Assembly (NCBI RefSeq): GCF_014467075.1 | Contig: NZ_AP023027.1 | Coordinates: 519,001 to 583,000, forward strand | From: Anaerostipes caccae L1-92 | GTDB lineage: Bacteria > Bacillota > Clostridia > Lachnospirales > Lachnospiraceae | Length of the DNA: 64,000 nucleotides | Direction: 5' to 3' | Shown: positions 10,071 through 17,774 of the stretch, in pieces | How positions within the stretch are numbered: position 1 is the stretch's first letter | Layout: every line of letters starts with the position of its first letter | The notes under the pieces: generated by a model | Databases searched by the model: none | Told to the model about the DNA's origin: nothing | The model's input: the letters and a program-made list of their open reading frames with translations, nothing else | Translations under genes and position numbers: made by a program

Positions 10071-10259
10071 ATGTATATATATCAGTTAACACATAACCAC
10101 GACGGAGATATTAAATTGATAGGTTATTTTAGCAGTTGGAAAAAGGCAAGAATCATAATGAAAAAGTATCGGTCATCAGTCGAAGGGTTTAAAGATTATC
10201 CAACGGGCTTTAAAATAAGAAAAATTAAGGTGAATGAGGATCATTATATTTTTATATAG
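10071..10259 (+). CDS. Small basic immunity-like protein, copy 3 (DUF7336-like)
   Basis: A 62-residue protein. The ATG at 10071 is chosen because GGAGGGG lies 8 bases upstream; an earlier in-frame ATG at 10050 sits inside the preceding gene and has no site. MYIYQLTHNHDGD, then LIGYFSSWKKARIIM, repeats the architecture of the two preceding proteins (strand, [F/Y]SS..xA helix, closing strand), but the sequence is basic and more diverged. This makes three homologous small genes in a row, suggesting duplication and divergence of an immunity-type protein. Confidence 0.6.
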   Translation: MYIYQLTHNHDGDIKLIGYFSSWKKARIIMKKYRSSVEGFKDYPTGFKIRKIKVNEDHYIFI

Positions 10260-10286
10260 ACCTTGTATATAGAGGAAGAGTGTGCA

Positions 10287-11378
10287 ATGAAAAGTATATT
10301 AAAAATAGCAGCGATTATATGCACTATTTTCGGAATCTTTAATTTGTGTTTGTTTTTTATTCAGAAAGCTAGAATTAATTTTCATCATACAGCAGAATAC
10401 ACCAATATGTCTGAGTCGTATTCAAAAACAAATTACGTCTTGGTTCGCAAAAAGAATTCCATCAGAAATTTCCCATTTGTTTTTGGAGAACGACTGTACT
10501 TATATGATATTGGAAAAGACAGGGAATACTTGATTAGTAACTATGTTCGTCCATTTTATACTTATGGTGATATGCTTGCAGTCCATAACAATAAAGTGTT
10601 TTACAATGTTTCTGGTGAAGGCCCGGGTATTGAATTATACTCGAAAAAACTGCGGGATATTGGAATGGGTCAAAAAATATTAGATCAGGCAGGGCTATAT
10701 ACTGTTTCGTCAAACAATATTTATTATTTAAAGAATCAAGAGACAACCTATAAAGAAGAACAAAATTTTCTGTATAAAAAGAATTTAAAAAATGGGAAGA
10801 CAAAAACCATATTGAAAGAGAATTTGTCCAATGTATTACGTTTTGACAATGGTTTTATTTATAGTTGGAATAGATTTTCAAAAGAGCTGCTTGAAATAAA
10901 TGAAAAGAATAAAACAATTGTAAGATGTCCGGCAAAAGAGGAACCACTTTGGATTGGGTATGTAGATCCACAATATTTTTTGAGCATAGATGAAGCAAAT
11001 ATTGTTTTATACAATAAGAAAACGAAACATAAGAAATACTTAGTTAAAAATATAAAAAAAGAAAAAGAGCTATTAAATCGAAAAGCTAAAATTGAAAAAG
11101 ACTATTTGTATTATAATAATGAAAATTTAGATTTTTATTGTTTAAATGTTTATACAGGAGATAAACAAAAAATAATATCATTTTCAGAAAATGATGAGGT
11201 GAAAGATTCTATTAAATACAATGAGTATTATGCTGACGTTAATTATTGTAATGATTATGTAGTAATAGATTTAAATTATGTTTCGAATAAAAAATTAAAT
11301 CTTATGAAAAGAAGTTTACTGGTTTTTGATTATAATGGGAAGTTAGTAAAAAACAAAAAATTGAAAGCATTACTTTAA
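10287..11378 (+). CDS. Membrane-anchored beta-propeller-like protein, unknown
   Basis: A 363-residue protein. The ATG at 10287 has AGAGGAAG just upstream and is preferred to a TTG at 10263. One N-terminal membrane segment (about residues 5-24) is followed by an extracellular region with repeated short strand units such as ERLYLYDIGKDREYL, DYLYYNNENLDFYCLN and YFLSIDEANIVLYNKK, typical of propeller-like DUF5050-type proteins. No catalytic motif was seen. AT-rich codon use matches the neighbouring immunity-like genes. Function unknown. Confidence 0.65.
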   Translation: MKSILKIAAIICTIFGIFNLCLFFIQKARINFHHTAEYTNMSESYSKTNYVLVRKKNSIRNFPFVFGERLYLYDIGKDREYLISNYVRPFYTYGDMLAVHNNKVFYNVSGEGPGIELYSKKLRDIGMGQKILDQAGLYTVSSNNIYYLKNQETTYKEEQNFLYKKNLKNGKTKTILKENLSNVLRFDNGFIYSWNRFSKELLEINEKNKTIVRCPAKEEPLWIGYVDPQYFLSIDEANIVLYNKKTKHKKYLVKNIKKEKELLNRKAKIEKDYLYYNNENLDFYCLNVYTGDKQKIISFSENDEVKDSIKYNEYYADVNYCNDYVVIDLNYVSNKKLNLMKRSLLVFDYNGKLVKNKKLKALL

Positions 11379-11401
11379 ATTAAACTCAGTGGAGCAAATA
11401 T

Positions 11402-11884
11402 ATGATAAAAAAGCGATACATTGTTATCGGAATTATTCTATTTTGGGGATTATGTGGAGCAATACATATACAGGATTTAAGACAATACCCATATTGTTAT
11501 GCGGAAAGCAATGATGGGAAATGGAGATTGTATGGATACATTGTTTATGAAGGGGGAGATTGGACTGGAGATTTATATTATGAAGGAAATAATACTGGAG
11601 ATATCGGTGTCATAGATGTAAAAATAAATTACAACGGTGATACTCATAAATACGGAGGTAAAATAAAATCAAGAGTTAATGGAAAAGGCGATTCAATAAC
11701 AAAAGATCGATTTATTAATGAAAATAAGGAGAAATATTATCTAGTATGGGAATTTGGAGGTGTCGATATTCCTGAGGTTATTTTAAAAGTAAATTGGATG
11801 GAAGGAAAAATATCAAAAAGTGCTATTTTAAAACCAGAGCTTCGCTATGGCGGGCCCATAATAAGAAAGATTTGGGTTAGATAA
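11402..11884 (+). CDS. Secreted or membrane-anchored protein, unknown
   Basis: A 160-residue protein with an N-terminal hydrophobic segment (residues 5-22). The soluble region is rich in Gly, Tyr and Trp (WRLYGYIVYEGGDWTG, DLYYEGNNTGD), suggesting a small beta-rich fold. It follows the previous gene by 23 bases, with GTGGAG upstream, and probably shares its transcript. No family was recognised; the location in the cassette array behind an RHS toxin is the only functional hint. Confidence 0.6.
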   Translation: MIKKRYIVIGIILFWGLCGAIHIQDLRQYPYCYAESNDGKWRLYGYIVYEGGDWTGDLYYEGNNTGDIGVIDVKINYNGDTHKYGGKIKSRVNGKGDSITKDRFINENKEKYYLVWEFGGVDIPEVILKVNWMEGKISKSAILKPELRYGGPIIRKIWVR

Positions 11885-11914
11885 CTGATTAACTAAAAAA
11901 TTACGGGAGATAAA

Positions 11915-12283
11915 ATGAACATAAAAATATTACTGCTCTTAGCTGTTTATATTTTTGCACATATCATTCACGATGTTTTTATTTTGTGGATCAATGGAGA
12001 CTACAAATTGATAAAGCATCACTTTAAATGGTGTTTGTATTTGCTCTTAACTTGTGGTATTTACGCGGTCACAGACTTTATTGATGATCATTTTAAATTA
12101 TCAGTTTCTTTAAAACAGTTTGTTGGAATCATAGAATTTGTAATTTTAATTGGTATTGGTTTTTATGCAATAGTAAAAACAAAAGACAAAGAAGAGAAGA
12201 ATAGTGGAATAATTTTTCTTACTGTGATGATGTTAATTGTGATTGTCAGTGATGTGATTTTAAAATGGATTGAGCTTATTTAA
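11915..12283 (+). CDS. Four-helix integral membrane protein, unknown
   Basis: A 122-residue protein with about four hydrophobic helices (residues 4-24, 38-55, 65-87 and 98-118) and charged connectors. A GGGAG site precedes the ATG. A histidine-rich end of helix 1 (AHIIHDVF) recalls DUF3307-type membrane proteins, but the likeness is weak. Small polytopic proteins in toxin arrays can be immunity proteins against membrane-active tips; that is speculation here. Confidence 0.6.
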   Translation: MNIKILLLLAVYIFAHIIHDVFILWINGDYKLIKHHFKWCLYLLLTCGIYAVTDFIDDHFKLSVSLKQFVGIIEFVILIGIGFYAIVKTKDKEEKNSGIIFLTVMMLIVIVSDVILKWIELI

Positions 12284-12392
12284 GTTTATTCATACGTTCG
12301 CTAAATAATAAATTATGAAAAAAGCAAAAAAGTTACGGATAAATCACTAGGAATTATAGTAGTTGTAAAAATTATTTTGAATGGAGAATAAA

Positions 12393-12527
12393 ATGAAATA
12401 TGTATTGTTGACTTTAGGTGTTATGTTGTTTATACTCTCATTTTTTCCGAATTTAATGGGTGGAGTCTTAAATTATATTCTAGTAATAAGTCTTTTTATA
12501 ACAATATTTTTATATCTAAAGAAATAG
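12393..12527 (+). CDS. Very small two-helix membrane protein, copy 1
   Basis: A 44-residue frame starts at ATG with GGAGA six bases upstream. It is almost entirely hydrophobic and ends in LKK. It is homologous to the 58-residue protein at 12646: MKYVLLTLGVMLFILSFFP against MKYILFFLGMGLFIFNKFFP, then the same G-x-L spacing before a second helix. Pairwise conservation with its neighbour supports translation despite the small size. Confidence 0.55.
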   Translation: MKYVLLTLGVMLFILSFFPNLMGGVLNYILVISLFITIFLYLKK

Positions 12528-12645
12528 TATAATATTAGATTTTGAATTCGCAAGAAGAATATAAGAAAAAAATAATGTTTTATCAACAACAGCAGGGTGT
12601 ACAAAATTTATAATGATAAAAGAGAAGTTAAAATGGGAGGGAGAA

Positions 12646-12822
12646 ATGAAGTATATTTTGTTTTTCTTAGGAATGGGACTTTTTATATTCAACAAATTCT
12701 TTCCTGAGTTGAGGGAAGGAATTTTGGGTGACTTTCTAATTACAGCGATTATGGTATTTGCAATTATAAATCTTATGATACAGAGGAAGAAGAGTAAAAA
12801 AGATATTGACAATGAGGAATAA
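12646..12822 (+). CDS. Very small two-helix membrane protein, copy 2
   Basis: A 58-residue protein. The ATG at 12646 has GGGAGGGAG just upstream, so it is preferred to an earlier in-frame ATG at 12613. It has two hydrophobic helices and a charged tail rich in Lys and Asp. It is a paralogue of the 44-residue protein at 12393, with an added tail. Unknown function. Confidence 0.6.
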   Translation: MKYILFFLGMGLFIFNKFFPELREGILGDFLITAIMVFAIINLMIQRKKSKKDIDNEE

Positions 12823-12847
12823 ATGAAAAAAAATAATACTTGGTTCA

Positions 12848-13369
12848 ATGATACATAATCGTGTGAAGCACGCCAAGCCTAAAGGGCATAGAATGTGGTG
12901 CGTCTTACTGTGTATAGTTTTAGCGGTTATAGGAATCTATCAATGGAACCGTCCCTATGTAAAAGTGGCTGTCAATTATAGTGCGGAGGATATCACAGGG
13001 ACAAAAAATAAGACAAGCCGAATAAAGATCAGACAAACGGATAAGAATGCGCAGTGGTCTTACCATGATGGTTTTACATTAAAAGATGGAAATGCGGACT
13101 ATGGAGAATATGCGATTATGATTCCGCTGGATTCAAAAAGTTTAGAATTTCAGGGGACGTTAAAGATTTTATATCTTAAATTAAATAATTGGTATAAAAC
13201 CAAAATAGATGTGAACTTAGATATAAAACATCATGAGGGACAAGCCTATTTAACCGTGGATACAAAGTTGTCAGAGGGCAGCAGATTTCAAAGGAATCAG
13301 ACAGTGAATCACAAGAAATTTCTGCTGAAAAAAGATCCTCAGGAGTACAACATGAGTTTGGAGGAATAA
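12848..13369 (+). CDS. Membrane-anchored protein, unknown
   Basis: A 173-residue protein with a basic N-terminus (residues 1-15) and one membrane helix (about 16-32), followed by an extracytoplasmic domain of about 140 residues rich in Lys, Asp and Tyr with beta-type alternation. The ribosome site is poor, so the start may lie elsewhere. Base composition becomes more GC-rich here than in the genes before it, hinting at a junction between cassettes. No family was recognised. Confidence 0.6.
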   Translation: MIHNRVKHAKPKGHRMWCVLLCIVLAVIGIYQWNRPYVKVAVNYSAEDITGTKNKTSRIKIRQTDKNAQWSYHDGFTLKDGNADYGEYAIMIPLDSKSLEFQGTLKILYLKLNNWYKTKIDVNLDIKHHEGQAYLTVDTKLSEGSRFQRNQTVNHKKFLLKKDPQEYNMSLEE

Positions 13370-13379
13370 GAAACATATC

Positions 13380-13979
13380 ATGAGATATAAGAACCTCTGG
13401 AAAACATTAATAATCATTCTGCTTATCGTATTGGTTTGTATGGCGGGTATGTATATTTCTATTTATATAATGCTTCAGAGGGATTACGATGATTTTCTCG
13501 ACAACGATCAGGCAAGTAATGTGATGATCGGGTATGACGGCAAGGAGCACACACTGGTATACGATATCATGATCTGTGACTATGACAGGGTGGAAGAACA
13601 TTTGAAGAAGGGTGCAGAGTTGAATCAGTTTGTAGATTCAGTGGAACAGTCACCGTTAGAACTGACGGTAACACTCCCAAAATCAGAAGATGTTTATAAA
13701 ATGTCAGACCTACTTATTAAATATGGGGCAGATGTGAATTTTCGGGACAAGCATGGAGCCAATATATTGTTTTATATTCTGTATGACAGAAACAATTATA
13801 TAAATGTTTCAAAAGAAAAGCTTTTAAAATATTATCTGAAAAAAGGGGCTGACAAAAATATAACCATAAAAAATTTTGATAAAAATGAACCGGACCTGAA
13901 GGGGAGCATAACTTTGATGGAATATTGTAAGAGAAAAGGATACAGTCGTGAATTAGAGGTTTTAGAGGAGTATGAATGA
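13380..13979 (+). CDS. Membrane-anchored ankyrin-repeat protein
   Basis: A 199-residue protein with an N-terminal membrane helix (about residues 7-31). Ankyrin units follow: YDRVEEHLKKGAELNQF, then LLIKYGADVNFRDKHGAN, then LLKYYLKKGADKNI. A GGAGG lies about 15 bases upstream, inside the end of the previous gene. It is a second ankyrin protein of this locus, anchored by a helix rather than a lipid as at 7244. By analogy it may be an orphan immunity protein left from an earlier toxin tip. Confidence 0.7.
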   Translation: MRYKNLWKTLIIILLIVLVCMAGMYISIYIMLQRDYDDFLDNDQASNVMIGYDGKEHTLVYDIMICDYDRVEEHLKKGAELNQFVDSVEQSPLELTVTLPKSEDVYKMSDLLIKYGADVNFRDKHGANILFYILYDRNNYINVSKEKLLKYYLKKGADKNITIKNFDKNEPDLKGSITLMEYCKRKGYSRELEVLEEYE

Positions 13980-14341
13980 AAAAGAAATCGTTTTTCAGGG
14001 GCAGTATATTATTAGGCATACTGCCTCTTTTTCTTTTTGGATGGGCAGTCTATCACTTTACACTGGATACTCAGTCCGTCCCTAAAGGGGAATTGATAAA
14101 AAGTATAGAATCCCCAAGCGGCAGATACACCGCCAATGCCTACCACGGACAAGACAATACAACGGTCGATTTTTCAGTGATCGTTGAGATCGAGGATAAA
14201 CAGAACTCAAAAAAGAAAAATATTTATTTTGAATATCACTGTGAAGATGCCGACATGAAATGGCTGTCTGATTCCAAAATAAAAATTAATGGGAAAACAC
14301 TGGATATCCATAAAGATGTATACGACTTCAGATATGAATAA
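13976..14341 (+). CDS. DUF5412-like membrane-anchored protein
   Basis: A 121-residue protein whose ATG overlaps the stop of the previous gene (ATGA), so the two are translationally coupled. It has an N-terminal membrane helix (about 9-28), then a domain with SPSGRYTANAYHGQDNTT, KKKNIYFEYHCED, KWLSD and KINGKTLDIHKDVYDF. This order matches my memory of DUF5412, a small extracytoplasmic domain of unknown function in Firmicutes. It closes the cassette array. Confidence 0.75.
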   Translation: MKKKSFFRGSILLGILPLFLFGWAVYHFTLDTQSVPKGELIKSIESPSGRYTANAYHGQDNTTVDFSVIVEIEDKQNSKKKNIYFEYHCEDADMKWLSDSKIKINGKTLDIHKDVYDFRYE

Positions 14342-14351
14342 TATTTTCCTG

Positions 14352-14393
14352 TGTGACATGGTCACAGAGTAATCACTGCATTTCAGATATGAT
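14352..14393 (+). promoter_or_regulatory. Crp/Fnr-type operator and promoter of the sulfur-redox gene
   Basis: The palindrome TGTGAC-ATG-GTCACA (14352-14366) lies upstream of a -10 box TATGAT (14388-14393), with no good -35 box. With transcription starting near 14400, the palindrome centre falls at about -41, the class II activator position of Crp/Fnr proteins. The probable activator is the Crp-family regulator encoded at 16943-17623. The sites are seen in the sequence; the regulator assignment is inference. Confidence 0.65.
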
Positions 14394-14419
14394 ATTTAAA
14401 AAAATATGAGGTGGAAAAT

Positions 14420-16894
14420 ATGAGGAAAAAAACAGTGATCATCGGCGGTGTGGCAGGCGGCGCGACGACAGCGGCCCGTCTTCGGAGAAAAGATGAGAGT
14501 ATGGAAATTGTGCTTCTGGAACGGGGTGAATATATTTCCTATGCCAACTGCGGGCTTCCGTATCATGTGGGCGATGTGATCAAAAACAGGGAGTCTCTGC
14601 TTCTTCAGACTCCGGAGGCCATGAAAAAGAAATTTAACGTAGATGTCAGGGTGCAGAATGAAGCCGTGAAAATTAACCCGGAAGATCATATAGTGACCAT
14701 AAAAGATTTAAAGGCGGGCAGAGTGTATGAGGAGAACTACGATTATCTGGTGATCGCCACAGGATCTTCTCCGGTCGTGCCTCCGATCCCGGGTATTGAC
14801 GGACCGGATATTTATACTCTTTGGACGGTTCCGGACACAGACAGGATAAAGAAAGTCATAGAGACAAAAAAGCCGAAGACAGCAGCGGTAATCGGCGGCG
14901 GATTCATCGGCCTTGAGATGGCAGAAAATCTTCACAGGGCAGGCCTTGAGGTGAGTATCGTGGAGATGCAGGACCAGGTCATGGCTCCTCTGGATTTCGA
15001 GATGGCCCAGCTTCTTCATGAAAACATAGAAATGAACGGTGTCAGCCTGATACTGGGAGACGGCGTGGCATCTTTTGAACATAAAGACGGGAAAACGTTG
15101 ATCACACTGAACAGTGGGAAGGAATTACAGACAGATATGGTCCTGCTGTCCATCGGAGTGCGTCCAAACAGCGAACTTGCGGGGGAAGCAGGTCTAAAAC
15201 TTAACGGCAGAGGCGGTATTCTGGTTGATGAGATGCTCCGGACTTCCGAAGAGAATATATATGCAGTAGGCGATGTCATAGAGGTTGAAAACTATGTATT
15301 GAAAGAACCAGCAATGATTCCTTTAGCCGGACCGGCCAACAAGCAGGGAAGAATTTGTGCGGATAATATTGCAGGGGGACAGAAGAAATACAAAGGGACT
15401 CTTGGGACTTCAGTTGCTCAGGTATTTGACCTGACAGCTGGGGCAGCCGGGGTTAATGAAAAGACGCTGATCCGTAAGGGGAAGGTCCGGGGGAAGGACT
15501 ATGAAACTGTACTGATCAATCAGAAATCCCATGCGGGATATTACCCTGGTGCTGTTCCGGTTACGTTAAAGCTGTTGTTTGACCTGGATGGAAATATTCT
15601 TGGCGCACAGGCAGTAGGGCAGGAAGGTGTGGATAAACGAATCGACGTGCTTGCAGGCGCCATGCGTTCTGGAAATACGATCTATGATCTGGAAGAGCTG
15701 GAACTTGCCTATGCCCCTCCTTATTCTTCAGCGAAAGATCCGGTAAATATGCTTGGCTTTACGGCAGAGAATGTTTTGGAGAAGATGGTCTCTTTCATGA
15801 GCTGCCGGGAACTGGATGACAGGATTGAAACAGAAGGATGGGAGAAGGACTTAACCATTTTGGATGTAACCGAAGAGATGGAGCGGATGGTGTTCCATAT
15901 TCCGGGCTCCGTTCACATTCCGCTGGGGCAGCTGAGACAGAGAATGTCTGAGCTGCCGAAGGACCGGATGATCGTGACTTACTGTGCCATTGGAGTCCGT
16001 TCCTACAACGCAGCCAGAATTCTTATGCAGAATGGTTTTTCAGATGTAAAGGTGCTGGAAGGAGGAACGAGTTTTTATCAGTCTATGCATTACAAAGACA
16101 GCCGGCCATCTGCCTGCCGGGAAGAAGAGCAGCTGAAAGCAGCAGAGGCAGAGCCAAAAGAAGTAAGGCTTGTTGACTGCTGCGGCCTTCAGTGTCCGGG
16201 GCCGATCATGAAGGTTCACGAGACCTTAGAATCCATGGAGGATGGCGAGACAGTCAAAGTAGCAGCCACAGACATGGGATTTCCGAGGGATATTGAGTCC
16301 TGGTGCCAGAGGACAGGAAATACGTTAGTCAAGAAGGAGCGGGACGGAAAACAAAATGTAGTCTTTATAAAAAAAGGAAAAGAAGGGCAGCAACTGTGTG
16401 CGGCAGCCACTGACGTAATCAGCGGTCAGGGCAAGACGATGGTCGTGTTCAGCGGAGATATGGATAAGGCCCTCGCCTCCTTTATTATCGCCAACGGTGC
16501 CGCAGCTATGGGCAGGCCGGTCACCATGTTTTTTACCTTCTGGGGGCTGAATATTCTGAGGAAGCCGGAAAAACAGCATGTAAAAAAATCAGCTGTGGAG
16601 AAGATGTTCGGAGCTATGATGCCGAGAGGAAGCAGGAAGCTTAAACTGTCCAAAATGAATATGGGCGGCATGGGAACAAAGATGATGAAGCGGGTCATGA
16701 GAGAGAAAAATGTGGAAACTCTTGAAAACCTCATGAAGCAGGCCATGGAAAATGGTGTGAAGCTGGTGGCCTGTACCATGTCCATGGATGTGATGGGCAT
16801 CAGAAAAGAAGAGATCATTGACGGTGTGGAGTTCGCAGGAGTGGCCTCCTATTTGGGAGACGCGGAAAATTCCGATGTAAATCTTTTTATCTAA
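14420..16894 (+). CDS. FAD-dependent disulfide reductase fused to rhodanese, TusA and DsrE domains
   Basis: An 824-residue four-domain enzyme. Residues 1-450 form a CoA-disulfide/persulfide reductase-type flavoprotein, with an FAD motif GGVAGGATTAAR near the start, the redox Cys44 in YANCGLPYHVG, and a second dinucleotide motif (VIGGGFIGLEMAE). A rhodanese domain follows, with active-site Cys522 in CAIGVRS, then a TusA-like domain with Cys592 in GLQCPGP, then a DsrE-type C-terminal domain (about 645-824). Such fusions reduce or pass on sulfane sulfur, as CoA persulfide or polysulfide. The ATG at 14420 has GAGGTGG at the right distance and is preferred to the GTG at 14411. Four linked sulfur-handling modules suggest internal persulfide relay. 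The domains are confident; the substrate is inferred. Confidence 0.93.
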   Translation: MRKKTVIIGGVAGGATTAARLRRKDESMEIVLLERGEYISYANCGLPYHVGDVIKNRESLLLQTPEAMKKKFNVDVRVQNEAVKINPEDHIVTIKDLKAGRVYEENYDYLVIATGSSPVVPPIPGIDGPDIYTLWTVPDTDRIKKVIETKKPKTAAVIGGGFIGLEMAENLHRAGLEVSIVEMQDQVMAPLDFEMAQLLHENIEMNGVSLILGDGVASFEHKDGKTLITLNSGKELQTDMVLLSIGVRPNSELAGEAGLKLNGRGGILVDEMLRTSEENIYAVGDVIEVENYVLKEPAMIPLAGPANKQGRICADNIAGGQKKYKGTLGTSVAQVFDLTAGAAGVNEKTLIRKGKVRGKDYETVLINQKSHAGYYPGAVPVTLKLLFDLDGNILGAQAVGQEGVDKRIDVLAGAMRSGNTIYDLEELELAYAPPYSSAKDPVNMLGFTAENVLEKMVSFMSCRELDDRIETEGWEKDLTILDVTEEMERMVFHIPGSVHIPLGQLRQRMSELPKDRMIVTYCAIGVRSYNAARILMQNGFSDVKVLEGGTSFYQSMHYKDSRPSACREEEQLKAAEAEPKEVRLVDCCGLQCPGPIMKVHETLESMEDGETVKVAATDMGFPRDIESWCQRTGNTLVKKERDGKQNVVFIKKGKEGQQLCAAATDVISGQGKTMVVFSGDMDKALASFIIANGAAAMGRPVTMFFTFWGLNILRKPEKQHVKKSAVEKMFGAMMPRGSRKLKLSKMNMGGMGTKMMKRVMREKNVETLENLMKQAMENGVKLVACTMSMDVMGIRKEEIIDGVEFAGVASYLGDAENSDVNLFI

Positions 16895-16899
16895 GCAAT

Positions 16900-16940
16900 A
16901 AAATGCAGCAAAACGGCATCTGTCCGTTTGCTGCATTTTA
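16900..16940. terminator. Bidirectional terminator between the sulfur-redox gene and crp-family gene
   Basis: A long stem (AAATGCAGCAAA with CGG, paired to CCG with TTTGCTGCATTT) sits between two convergent genes, with A-rich sequence on one side and T-rich on the other. It can end transcription from both directions. Confidence 0.85.
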
Positions 16941-16942
16941 TT

Positions 16943-17623
16943 TCAGCTGATCAGCTGTTTTAATCCCTTTTTATCAAGGATCGTGACTCCGCCTCTGGAC
17001 AGTTTTACCAGCCCTTCCGATGAAAAGTATTTCAGCATACGGCTCACAACCTCTCTGGCGCTTCCGGTGTATTTGGCGAGCTGTTCATGGGTCATATGAA
17101 TGTCGTCAGAACCTGTTTTTCCGCTCTCATCCAGAAGAAAAATTGCAAGCCTCTGATCGAAACTCATGAACAAAATCTGCTGCATGGTCCACATCACATC
17201 AGAAAAACGCTCGGTAGCCTGTTTATAGGTAAAGGCTTCGGCATAAATATTCCGGTCAACAATTTCGGAATAAGCACCTGCGCTGATCTGTATGATCTCA
17301 CTTTCTGTTACCGCCTCCATCTGTACTTCAAAAGTAATGGCAGACAGTACGCAGGAAGCAGAAAGGACACAGACATCTCCCTGCTCCAGACGGTACAGAG
17401 TAATCTCCTTCCCTTCTTCTGAGAGCATGTAAGTCCGCACACTTCCGCTTTTGATGATCAGCACGCCGGTACATTCACAGTTCTGGCACCGGATAATCCC
17501 TCCTTTTTCGTAGCGTATAAGCTGAGACCACTGGGAGAGAGTCTTTTTTTCTGTTTCTTTCAGGTGCTCCCAAAAAGGAAGGGACGACTTTAAGATAGGG
17601 ATCATTTCGTCTGCATGCTCCAT
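16943..17623 (-). CDS. Crp/Fnr family transcriptional regulator with N-terminal cysteines
   Basis: A 226-residue regulator with a cyclic-nucleotide-type beta barrel (about residues 20-130) and a C-terminal winged helix (MTHEQLAKYTGSAREVVSRM). The barrel carries a Cys cluster, RCQNCECTG, near residue 41, which could bind a metal or Fe-S cluster or form reversible disulfides or persulfides. It lies tail-to-tail with the sulfur-redox enzyme, whose promoter has a perfect Crp-type palindrome, so it is the likely sensor and activator of that gene. The regulator class is confident; the signal is inferred. Confidence 0.9.
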   Translation of the reverse strand: MEHADEMIPILKSSLPFWEHLKETEKKTLSQWSQLIRYEKGGIIRCQNCECTGVLIIKSGSVRTYMLSEEGKEITLYRLEQGDVCVLSASCVLSAITFEVQMEAVTESEIIQISAGAYSEIVDRNIYAEAFTYKQATERFSDVMWTMQQILFMSFDQRLAIFLLDESGKTGSDDIHMTHEQLAKYTGSAREVVSRMLKYFSSEGLVKLSRGGVTILDKKGLKQLIS

Positions 17624-17774
17624 TCGTTACCTCCAATCAATACTTTAAATTTATTTTAGCTGTCCCAAAGAGAAATAACAAGAGCTGTTTGTATGGAAAT
17701 CGGTTCCTTAGATCCGTTTCAGCAAATTATGACACAAGACCCTTGTATAATTAGAAGCTGAAGGAGGGTCCAGG

